Shown in pieces: positions 52,718 to 60,773 of a stretch of DNA of 64,000 nucleotides. Below the pieces are notes generated by a model. That model searched no databases. It saw nothing but the letters and a program-made list of their open reading frames with translations, and was not told the origin of the DNA. The stretch spans positions 52,953-116,952 of the forward strand of contig DATMIW010000070.1 in NCBI GenBank assembly GCA_035554115.1, given 5' to 3'. The position numbers and the translations under genes are program-made. This stretch comes from CAXTSE01 sp035554115 (GTDB lineage Bacteria; Actinomycetota; Actinomycetes; Actinomycetales; Microbacteriaceae). Position 1 is the first letter of the stretch. Each line of letters opens with the position of its first letter.

Positions 52718-55459
52718 TTAGGACTCGCCGCCAGCGGACCCCGAGGTGCCAGCTGTCACATCGAGAAGCTGGTACTTCTTGATCGCGCGGGCCACCGCAT
52801 CCGGAGCCACCTCACCGCGGCGGGCGAGGGACTGCAGGGTGCGGACCACGATCGAGGGGCCGTCGATGGCGAAAAAGCGACGTGCCGCAGCGCGAGTGTC
52901 GCTGAATCCGAAGCCGTCGGCGCCCAAGGTGACAAAGTCGCCCGGCACAAAAGGCCGGACCTGGTCGGGCACCGCGTGCATGTAATCGGAGACCGCAAGG
53001 AAGGGGCCCTGGGATCCCGTGAGCTTTGACCACAGGTACGGGACCTTCGGCTGTTCGGTCGGATGCAGAAGGTTGTGCTTGTCGGCCTCGAGGCCGTTGC
53101 GGCGCAGTTCGTTCCATGAGGTGACGCTCCACACATCGGCCGAGACTCCCCAGTCGTCAGCGAGCAACTGCTGCGCTTCGAGCGCCCACGGCACGCCGAC
53201 ACCCGATGCGAGCAGCTGAGCCTTTGGCCCGGCGGTTTCGCCGGCCTTGAGACGATAGATGCCGTTGAGCACGCCATCAATGTCAAGGTTCTCGGGTTCG
53301 GCGGGCTGCTGAATCGGCTCGTTGTACACCGTGATGTAGTACATGACATTCGGGTCGGGGTGCGTCGCGCCGTTTTCGTCGGTGCCGTACATGCGCTCGA
53401 TGCCAGCACGCATGATGTGGCCGATCTCGTAGCCGTACGCGGGGTCGTAGGCGACGATCGCCGGGTTGGTCGATGCCAACAGATGGGAGTGACCGTCTGC
53501 GTGCTGCAGGCCCTCGCCCGTCAGAGTCGTGCGTCCCGCAGTCGCGCCGATGATGAATCCACGCGCCATCTGGTCACCCGCGGCCCACATGGCGTCGCCG
53601 GTGCGCTGGAAGCCGAACATCGAATAGAAGACGTAAATGGGAATCAACGGCTCGCCGTTGGTGGAGTACTGTGTGCCCGCCGCGGTAAAGGCCGCGAAGG
53701 CGCCAGCTTCGTTGATGCCGACGTGCAGGATCTGCCCCTGCGGGCTTTCCTTGTAGGCAAGAAGCAGCTCGCGGTCGACCGAGGTGTAGTGCTGGCCGTT
53801 GGGGTTGTAGATCTTGGCGGTCGGGAAGTACGCGTCCATTCCGAAGGTGCGGGCCTCATCCGGAATGATCGGCACAAGACGCTGGCCGAATCCGGGAGCA
53901 CGCAGCAGGTCCTTCAAAAGGCGCGCGAAAGCCATCGTCGTGGCGATCTCTTGTTTTCCCGAGCCCTTTTTGACGACGTCATAGGCCGAGCGCTCGGGGA
54001 GGGCGATCTGGGTGTACTTCGAGCGACGTTCCGGAATGTATCCACCGAGCGCGCGACGGCGCTCGTGTAGGTACTGGATAGCTTCGTCATCATTACCGGG
54101 GTGATAGAACGGCGGCTCGTAGGGGTTCTCTTCGAGCGCAGCGTCGGTGATCGGGATGCGCATCTCGTCACGGAACTTCTTGAGGTTGTCGAGAGTGAGC
54201 TTCTTCATCTGGTGGGTCGCATTGCGGCCCTCGAAGCTCGGGCCCAGGCCGTAGCCCTTGACGGTCTTCGCCAGAATTACTGTCGGCTGGCCTTTGTGCT
54301 CGGTCGCCGCCTTGAATGCCGCATAGACCTTGCGGTAGTCGTGGCCGCCGCGCTTGAGGTGCCACAGCTGGTCGTCGCTGTAACCCTCGACGAGCTTTGC
54401 GACAACCGGGTCACGGCCGAAGAAGTTTTCGCGAACGTACGCCCCAGACTCGGCCTTGTAGGTCTGGTAGTCGCCATCGGGAGTTCGGTTCATCAGGTTG
54501 ACCAGGGCGCCGGTCGTGTCTCGGGCGAGCAGGTCGTCCCATTCGCGACCCCAGATGACCTTGATGACGTTCCACCCGGCTCCCCGGAAGAAGCTTTCGA
54601 GCTCCTGGATGATCTTTCCGTTGCCGCGGACCGGGCCGTCGAGGCGCTGGAGGTTGCAGTTGATGACGAAGTTGAGGTTGTCGAGCCCGTCGTTCGCGGC
54701 CCACTGCAGGGCTCCGCGGCTTTCGACCTCGTCCATCTCGCCGTCGCCGAGGAACGCCCACACCTGCTGGTCGCCGGCGGCCTTGAGTCCACGGTTTGCG
54801 AGGTAGCGGTTGGACTGCGCCTGGTAGATCGCGTTGATCGGACCGAGGCCCATCGACACCGTCGGGAACTGCCAGAACTCCGGCATGAGGCGGGGGTGCG
54901 GATACGAGCTCAGCCCGTTCGGCGCCTGCGACTTCTCCTGGCGGAATCCGAGCAGCTGCGCTTCGCTGAGACGGCCCTCGAGGAAGGCGCGCGCATACAT
55001 GCCAGGGGAGGCGTGCCCCTGGTAGAAGATCTGGTCGCCACCGCCATCGGAGTCTTGGCCGCGGAAGAAGTGGTTATGGCCGACCTCGTAGAGGGCAGCG
55101 GATGAGGCGTATGTCGAAATGTGGCCGCCGACACCGATGCCGGGGCGCTGGGCGCGGTGCACGGTGATCGCAGCGTTCCACCGGATCCAGGCACGGTAGC
55201 GGCGTTCGAGGTCTTCGTTGCCGGGGAACTCCGGCTCGCTCTCGGGGGCGATGGTGTTGATGTAGTCGGTCGTCGGCACCATGGGGACACCGAGATGCAG
55301 ATCTTTCGATCGTTTGAGCAAGCTCAGCATGATGTCGCGTCCGCGAGCCGGGCCCTGTGCCGCGACGAGCGCATCGAGAGACTCTTGCCATTCGGCAGTC
55401 TCGTCGGGATCCTGATCGATGTGATTCACCGAATACGGGTCCTGGTCGTTCACCGTCAC
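52718..55459 (-). CDS. aceE: Pyruvate dehydrogenase E1 component, homodimeric type (AceE)
   Basis: ThDP-dependent decarboxylation of pyruvate, first step of acetyl-CoA formation. A 913-aa single-chain E1: GHISTYASSAALYEVGHNHFF, GLGPINAIYQAQ, the ThDP motif GDGEMDEVESRGAL through NLNFVINCNLQRLDG, GHDYRKVYAAF, VGINEAGAFAAFTAAGT, FYSMFGFQRTGD and DGHSHLLASTNP. GTG 55459 is preceded by GAGG at 6 nt; a TTG at 55471 in frame is part of that site. It is upstream of fasR and the fab genes, so supply of acetyl-CoA and its use lie side by side. Confidence 0.96.
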   Translation of the reverse strand: MTVNDQDPYSVNHIDQDPDETAEWQESLDALVAAQGPARGRDIMLSLLKRSKDLHLGVPMVPTTDYINTIAPESEPEFPGNEDLERRYRAWIRWNAAITVHRAQRPGIGVGGHISTYASSAALYEVGHNHFFRGQDSDGGGDQIFYQGHASPGMYARAFLEGRLSEAQLLGFRQEKSQAPNGLSSYPHPRLMPEFWQFPTVSMGLGPINAIYQAQSNRYLANRGLKAAGDQQVWAFLGDGEMDEVESRGALQWAANDGLDNLNFVINCNLQRLDGPVRGNGKIIQELESFFRGAGWNVIKVIWGREWDDLLARDTTGALVNLMNRTPDGDYQTYKAESGAYVRENFFGRDPVVAKLVEGYSDDQLWHLKRGGHDYRKVYAAFKAATEHKGQPTVILAKTVKGYGLGPSFEGRNATHQMKKLTLDNLKKFRDEMRIPITDAALEENPYEPPFYHPGNDDEAIQYLHERRRALGGYIPERRSKYTQIALPERSAYDVVKKGSGKQEIATTMAFARLLKDLLRAPGFGQRLVPIIPDEARTFGMDAYFPTAKIYNPNGQHYTSVDRELLLAYKESPQGQILHVGINEAGAFAAFTAAGTQYSTNGEPLIPIYVFYSMFGFQRTGDAMWAAGDQMARGFIIGATAGRTTLTGEGLQHADGHSHLLASTNPAIVAYDPAYGYEIGHIMRAGIERMYGTDENGATHPDPNVMYYITVYNEPIQQPAEPENLDIDGVLNGIYRLKAGETAGPKAQLLASGVGVPWALEAQQLLADDWGVSADVWSVTSWNELRRNGLEADKHNLLHPTEQPKVPYLWSKLTGSQGPFLAVSDYMHAVPDQVRPFVPGDFVTLGADGFGFSDTRAAARRFFAIDGPSIVVRTLQSLARRGEVAPDAVARAIKKYQLLDVTAGTSGSAGGES

Positions 55460-55606
55460 CGTTGACCTCAATTCCTGGGGTATGGGGGGTCGCCGCGATC
55501 TACCGGGTTACGGGATCGCGAATGTGCGATTTGAGTCTAGTTCTCCCGGCAGGTGGTCGCCGCCGGGCGTAAGATCATGCGGTTGCACGAAAGGATCTGA
55601 GCTCTC

Positions 55607-56080
55607 ATGGCTTTGGAGAACGACACCCAGGCTCCCGACTTCGATCTCGCCAATCAATACGGCGAGCACGTTCGACTGAGCGACTTCCGCGGCATCAAAC
55701 CCGTAACCCTCGTGTTCTTCCCGCTTGCGTTCTCGAGCACCTGCACGAATGAGCTGTGCGCGCTTCGTGACAACCTCAATCTTTTCCAAGAACACGGGGT
55801 CGAACTAATCGGCATTTCTGTGGACTCGAAGGCCACGCTGCGTGCGTGGGCTGAGCAGGAGGGTTACGACTTCACCCTTCTCGCGGATTTCTGGCCGCAT
55901 GGGTCCGTCGCCAAGGAGTACGGGGTGTTCCTTGAGGAGAAGGGATTCGCGAATCGCGCGACCTTTGTGATCGACATCAAGGGCGTGATCCGTGCGTCGT
56001 TCATTACGGCACCGGGAGAACCGCGCTCCATTGACGAATACCGCGCCTCGCTCGATCAGGTTCTCACCCCGGCGGGATAG
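55607..56080 (+). CDS. Peroxiredoxin (AhpE-like)
   Basis: A 157-aa thioredoxin-fold peroxidase: APDFDLANQYGEHVRLSDFRG, then FFPLAFSSTCTNELCALRD with the peroxidatic Cys in the TxxC pattern (about residue 46) and a second Cys five residues on. IGISVDSKATLRAW and RATFVIDIKGVIRA complete the fold. The layout is closest to mycobacterial AhpE, a reducer of peroxides and peroxynitrite. AAGGA lies before the ATG. It is divergent from aceE with a 147-bp gap. Confidence 0.92.
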   Translation: MALENDTQAPDFDLANQYGEHVRLSDFRGIKPVTLVFFPLAFSSTCTNELCALRDNLNLFQEHGVELIGISVDSKATLRAWAEQEGYDFTLLADFWPHGSVAKEYGVFLEEKGFANRATFVIDIKGVIRASFITAPGEPRSIDEYRASLDQVLTPAG

Positions 56081-56252
56081 TCCGCACCACGGCCATTAAT
56101 CGGTCGGTCCCCCCAGATATCACCTGGGAATTCACCCCGTCCACTCTTTAGGGGACTTTTCGGGGTACGGAATTCAGAGTACGGTACGAGGTGCACATCG
56201 TGGTGCACTCCCGATTCCCGCCGCTTGCCCCCTCTGATTTGGACTGCCCCCG

Positions 56253-58565
56253 ATGTCTCTATCTACGCGCACACCTACGACGTTTTTTCCGACCCCTGCG
56301 ACGCGACGTCGCCGCCAGTGGGGAGCGGAACGACGCACAGACCCGCTGCCCACTGTCCACTCGACGCCGAGCGACAGGAAGGTCACGTGGGCTCGCCTCG
56401 CCATCGTCTTGACGGTCGGGGCCTGGGCGGCGTACGTGATCTCAACGATCGTGCGCCAGTTCCTCGATGACGGCGGCAACTTCAACTTCACCATGCAGGC
56501 GATCTCCTATGTGATCGTTGTCACCTTCTTGACCTTCTCCGCGCTGATGTACCTCGTGGCGCGGCTCGGTGCACTCGAGCGCTTCCGTCGGCATGTGCGG
56601 GTCCCGCGCGCCGAGCTCGACCTCCACTTCAGTGGCCGCGACTCGTCGATGACCGTGCTTGTTCCGTCCTATGCCGAAGAGCCTGCTGTTGTGCGACAGA
56701 CGCTGTGGTCGGCAGCATTGCAGGACTATCCCGGCCTGCGTGTCGTCCTGTTGCTCGATGACCCGCCGACACCCACCGATCCCGCTGTGGCCGATCGTCT
56801 TTCGGCAACTCGTGCGTTGACGGAGGGCATCTCCCGTTCCTTGCACGAGCCGGCGGACCGATTCCGCGCCGCCGAGCTGCTATTTCATATCCAGGGCCCT
56901 TCCAGCTGGGTATCGCAGGAATCCGTGCGTGCGCTCGCTTCGGAGTATCGCTGGGCCTCCGAATGGCTTGTGCGCATGGCCGCTACGGAACAGAACGACG
57001 ACCACGTCGATGAATTCTTCGTAGAGCAGGTTCTCGGAGGACTCGCAACCGAGTTTGCGCTGGTCGCGGATGCGCTCACTGTCGCTGCCGATCACGACGA
57101 GGCGCCGTCTCGTGAACACATGTCGCAGCTTCACGAGCGACTGACCCGCACCTTCACCGCAGAGGCGGTGACATTTGAGCGTAAGCGTTACGCCTCGCTT
57201 TCCCATGAGGCCAACAAGGCCATGAACCTCAACGCCTACATCGGACTGATGGGCGGCAAATACCGCGAAGAGAAAACGCCCGTCGGAACTGTGCTGCGGC
57301 GTGTTGATGACTCGCGATTCGGTGACCTGGAAATTCCCGACACCGAGTATGTGCTCACACTCGACGCGGACTCCCTGCTCTTGCGTGACTACTGCCAACG
57401 TCTAGTTCACCTCATGGAGCAGCCGGAGAACGGCCGGATCGCAGTCGCTCAGACTCCGTATTCCTCATTCCGCGGTGCCGGCACGCGCATCGAGCGGCTC
57501 GCGGGTGCAACTACCGACATTCAGCACCTCTTGCACCAGGGGATGACCCGGTATAACGCCACCTTCTGGGTCGGGGCCAACGCTGTGATCCGTAAGCGTG
57601 CGCTCGACGACATCGTTGAGGTCGAACAGCTAGGCGGCTTCGAGGTGCGTCGGTATGTGCAGGACCGCACCGTCATCGAAGACACCGAGTCGAGCATCGA
57701 CCTCGGGACTCACGGATGGTCGCTGTACAACTACCCGGAGCGACTCAGCTACAGCGCTACCCCGCCTGACTTTGGTTCCCTCATTGTGCAGCGCCGCCGC
57801 TGGGCCAACGGTGGTCTATTGATCCTCCCTAAGCTCATTCGTCACGTGACGAATCGCCGTCAGGCGGGAGAGCGCACATCTCTTCCAGAGATGGCGCTGC
57901 GGGTCAACTACATGGCATCCATCGCGTGGGCAAGTTTTGGGCTGGTGTTCCTGCTGGCGTTCCCCTACGACTCCCGTCTCCTGAGCCCGCTCGTGCTCGT
58001 GGCGGCGCTGCCGTACTTCCTGTCGATGGCGAGTGACTTGAAGTCCATGCGTTACCGCTACTCCGACGTCTTGCGCATCTACGGTTTCAACTTGATTCTC
58101 TTGCCGGTGCAACTGGCTGGTGTGCTCAAGTCGATCCAGCAAGCCATCACGGGTAAGAAGATCCCGTTCGCTCGTACACCAAAGGTCAAGAACCGCACTG
58201 CGGCGCCCGTGCTCTACGTCGTAATGCCATACCTCATCGTGGCGTTCTCGCTGCTGACTCTGTGGCGTGACGTTGACAGTCAGAATTGGGGCAATGCCGC
58301 TTTCGCCGCGTTCAATGCAATTCTCGCCAGCTGGGCGATCCTGTCGTACATCGGAATCCGCAATTCGATAGTGGATGTGTGGCTCGGCGCAATCGGATGG
58401 CTGTTTGTGGAGCGTCGCACACAGAAGGTCGATGAGGTCGCTCACAGCGCGGTTCAGGATTGGCGCTCCGCCTTGTACACCGGCGCTCCGGCCACTACCT
58501 CGGATGCCGGGATCCGTGGTGTCAAGCCGCTGAGCTCGCCGCGGAGACGGAGTGTGGCCGCGTGA
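56253..58565 (+). CDS. Processive family-2 glycosyltransferase (cellulose/chitin synthase-like)
   Basis: A 770-aa membrane glycosyltransferase. Two N-terminal helices (LAIVLTVGAWAAYVISTIV and AISYVIVVTFLTFSALMYLVA) precede a GT-A domain: VPSYAEEPAVV (about 137), VVLLLDDPP, LTLDADSLLL (DxD, about 370), the acceptor/base segment TVIEDTESSIDL and VQRRRWANGG (QxxRW, about 512). Four to five C-terminal helices follow. An unusual helical insert of about 170 residues (about 175-345) separates the DD and DxD halves. Probably polymerises a sugar and exports it. The 172-bp upstream gap has paired GTACGG and GTGCAC words but no clear promoter. Coupled to the GH18 gene (GTGA). Confidence 0.9.
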   Translation: MSLSTRTPTTFFPTPATRRRRQWGAERRTDPLPTVHSTPSDRKVTWARLAIVLTVGAWAAYVISTIVRQFLDDGGNFNFTMQAISYVIVVTFLTFSALMYLVARLGALERFRRHVRVPRAELDLHFSGRDSSMTVLVPSYAEEPAVVRQTLWSAALQDYPGLRVVLLLDDPPTPTDPAVADRLSATRALTEGISRSLHEPADRFRAAELLFHIQGPSSWVSQESVRALASEYRWASEWLVRMAATEQNDDHVDEFFVEQVLGGLATEFALVADALTVAADHDEAPSREHMSQLHERLTRTFTAEAVTFERKRYASLSHEANKAMNLNAYIGLMGGKYREEKTPVGTVLRRVDDSRFGDLEIPDTEYVLTLDADSLLLRDYCQRLVHLMEQPENGRIAVAQTPYSSFRGAGTRIERLAGATTDIQHLLHQGMTRYNATFWVGANAVIRKRALDDIVEVEQLGGFEVRRYVQDRTVIEDTESSIDLGTHGWSLYNYPERLSYSATPPDFGSLIVQRRRWANGGLLILPKLIRHVTNRRQAGERTSLPEMALRVNYMASIAWASFGLVFLLAFPYDSRLLSPLVLVAALPYFLSMASDLKSMRYRYSDVLRIYGFNLILLPVQLAGVLKSIQQAITGKKIPFARTPKVKNRTAAPVLYVVMPYLIVAFSLLTLWRDVDSQNWGNAAFAAFNAILASWAILSYIGIRNSIVDVWLGAIGWLFVERRTQKVDEVAHSAVQDWRSALYTGAPATTSDAGIRGVKPLSSPRRRSVAA

Positions 58566-60124
58566 GCGCTGTACCCGCAAGTCGTCGCAAACTGTCGATA
58601 CCCCGTCTGATCGTGGCCATCTTGGTCACATTGGGAATCGCGGCGGGGGGAGTCGCCGCTGCGCGGTGGGTCGCGGCGTCTGCAGAAGAGACGGCGCGTC
58701 CGTGGTTCGCCGGCTACGCAGACGTCACCGCCACGCCCACATTTGCGTTTGAGACGCCAATAACGGCCGAAGAGAAGAACGTCATGTTGTCGTTCATCGT
58801 CGCCGACCCGAAAGCCGGGTGCACCCCCTCGTGGGGTGCCGCATACTCACTGACGCGGGCCGCCGCATCGCTTGACCTCGACCGCCGCGTCGCCCGTCTG
58901 CAACAGCAGGGCGGGGAGATCGCGATTTCATTCGGAGGACAGGCGAACGATGAATTGGCGGTGAGCTGTACAGACGTCACCAAGCTTGCCGAGGCGTATA
59001 CCTCAGTGATCGATCGCTACGACATTTCGACGATCGATCTCGACGTCGAGGGGGCGGGGCTCGGTGATGCCGCCGCGAATGCTCGTCGTGCCGAGGCTGT
59101 GGCACGTGTGCAGAAGGCGCGCGCCGCAAGCGGCAGCCCGCTCGCGGTCTGGTTGACATTGCCGATCGATCCCTCGGGCCTGACGCTCGAGGGGCAGGCG
59201 GCGGTTCGCGACACTCTTTCGCATGGGGTCGACCTTTCGGGTGTCAACGCCATGACCATGGACTACGGCACGAGTCGTCCTGCTGGCACCTCGATGATCG
59301 CGGCTACAGAGAAAGCGCTCACCTCGCTTCATCGGCAGCTTGATGTTCTCTATAGGGAGCAGAAATTGTCTCTCAGCGACAAGACGCTCTGGGGCAAGAT
59401 CGGCGTCACCCCGATGATCGGCCAAAACGACGTTCGCAGCGAGGTGTTTTCACTCGCGGACGCTCGCCAGCTCAACTCTTTCGTACTGAGCAATGCGATC
59501 GGGCGTGTGTCGATGTGGTCGTTGAACCGCGACAAGAGCTGCAGTACGAACTACGTGGACAAGAAGGTCGTGTCCGATTCGTGCAGCGGTATCACTCAGA
59601 AAAAGGGCACATTTGCCTCTCTGCTCGGCTCGAAGCTCACCGGTTCCCCTCATTTTGCGGCGGGGAAGACGACGAGCGATGAGCCTGTCGCGCCGACCGA
59701 GCTGAAAGACAATCCGGCCACGAGCCCGTACCAGATCTGGTCCGAACATGCGTCCTACCTGCAGGGGACCAAGGTCGTGTGGCATCGCAGTGTCTATGAA
59801 GCGAAGTGGTGGACGCGCGGTGACACCCCCGACGACCCGGTGCTCAACACCTGGCAGACTCCGTGGGAGCTCGTGGGCCCCGTGCTCAAGGGCGAGACCC
59901 CGATTCCGCAACCCACGCTCCCGGTCGGCACCTATCCCGACTGGTCTGGCGAAACCATTTTCGATAAGGGCGCCCGCGTGTTGTTTGACGGCGTGCCCTA
60001 TGAGGCGAAGTGGTGGACGCAAGGCGACAGCCCCGAGGCCGCAAGCTCAGATCCGGATGGTTCGCCCTGGATTCCTTTGACGCAGGCGCAGATCGAAGCA
60101 CTTACCGCTTCGACGACAGGCTAG
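58562..60124 (+). CDS. Exported GH18 chitinase-like protein with two chitin-binding modules
   Basis: A 520-aa secreted or anchored protein. An N-terminal signal anchor (LIVAILVTLGIAAGGVAAARW) is followed by a GH18 barrel with ISFGGQ, STIDLDVEG (DxDxE, catalytic Glu about residue 164), NAMTMDYG and MWSLNRD. At the C-terminus are two W-rich CBM5/12-like (ChtBD3) modules with YQIWSEHASYLQGTKVVWHRS (about 395-445) and GEtIFDKGARVLFDGV (about 455-510), both ending in YEAKWWT. It probably cleaves or modifies a GlcNAc polymer, likely the one made by the coupled synthase. Its stop shares CTAG (60121-60124) with the convergent gene. Confidence 0.88.
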   Translation: MSAVPASRRKLSIPRLIVAILVTLGIAAGGVAAARWVAASAEETARPWFAGYADVTATPTFAFETPITAEEKNVMLSFIVADPKAGCTPSWGAAYSLTRAAASLDLDRRVARLQQQGGEIAISFGGQANDELAVSCTDVTKLAEAYTSVIDRYDISTIDLDVEGAGLGDAAANARRAEAVARVQKARAASGSPLAVWLTLPIDPSGLTLEGQAAVRDTLSHGVDLSGVNAMTMDYGTSRPAGTSMIAATEKALTSLHRQLDVLYREQKLSLSDKTLWGKIGVTPMIGQNDVRSEVFSLADARQLNSFVLSNAIGRVSMWSLNRDKSCSTNYVDKKVVSDSCSGITQKKGTFASLLGSKLTGSPHFAAGKTTSDEPVAPTELKDNPATSPYQIWSEHASYLQGTKVVWHRSVYEAKWWTRGDTPDDPVLNTWQTPWELVGPVLKGETPIPQPTLPVGTYPDWSGETIFDKGARVLFDGVPYEAKWWTQGDSPEAASSDPDGSPWIPLTQAQIEALTASTTG

Positions 60125-60762
60125 GCGCCGACGATATTCACGGCTCGCGCGATAACGAGTGCGAGAAGGGCGAAGCCCGTTAGGGCTTGCACGAGCATGA
60201 GGGCTTTGGCGCGCGTTGTGAGCGGCATGACGTCTGTGGGGCTGAACGCCATCATGTTTGAGGCAGAGAAGTAGAGGTAGTCAAAGAAACCGGGCTGCCA
60301 ATGAGAGGTGTTGTCGTCCTGCGGGAATCGGAAGTCCGCTGCCTCGTTCGTTGTCGTCAGGCGGCGGGAGAACGGACCTGATTGATCAAGCTCCCAATAG
60401 ATCAAGCCGAAGGCGATTACGTCAGTGACCCACACCTGCACGGCAGTCAGAAGAGCGGTCGACGCATCCGACTGCCCGTCGAGCAGGCGTGCGATCACCG
60501 TGACCACCTGCACCTGATTGACAACTGTCAAAGCGACGGCGAGTCCGATCGAGAGCCACCGCGACCACACGGTTTCGCGGGTGATGCGATGCGGATTCAG
60601 AATCACCAGGGGCAGCAGGAGAATCGCGGCGCCAATGGGCACGATCCAAGGCGGAATGATTCCACCCGCAGGCGGGTGCAGGGCAAACGCCGCAGCGGCA
60701 ACGATTATCGCGATAAGCGCTGGCCAGCGGTGTTCGGGCCGTTCGGGAGCTGCGGGAGACAT
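60121..60762 (-). CDS. Channel-like membrane protein without K+ selectivity filter
   Basis: A 213-aa protein with about six helices. After four helices (WPALIAIIVAAAAFALH, IVPIGAAILLLPLVIL, WLSIGLAVALTVVNQV, VWVTDVIAFGLIYW) comes a loop (DFRFPQDDNTSHWQPGFFDY). Then YLYFSASNMMAFSPTDVMPLTTRAKALML aligns with the pore helix-filter-TM2 of two-helix K+ channels, with NMMAFSPTD where TVGYGD should be, and the final helix VQALTGFALLALVIARAVNI. It may be a channel-derived protein of another specificity or a non-conducting one. A TAGCCT word lies 8 nt before the ATG. Confidence 0.72.
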   Translation of the reverse strand: MSPAAPERPEHRWPALIAIIVAAAAFALHPPAGGIIPPWIVPIGAAILLLPLVILNPHRITRETVWSRWLSIGLAVALTVVNQVQVVTVIARLLDGQSDASTALLTAVQVWVTDVIAFGLIYWELDQSGPFSRRLTTTNEAADFRFPQDDNTSHWQPGFFDYLYFSASNMMAFSPTDVMPLTTRAKALMLVQALTGFALLALVIARAVNIVGA

Positions 60763-60773
60763 TGCAATGGAGG

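Noticed and set aside
54101..55105. 334-codon frame antisense to aceE (also 53360-54070)
   Set aside because: Long only because aceE codon use avoids reverse-strand stops; no family resemblance.
56081..56252. Regulatory repeats (GTACGG twice, GTGCAC twice) upstream of the GT2 gene
   Set aside because: The words are short and their spacing is irregular; not distinguishable from chance without comparison.
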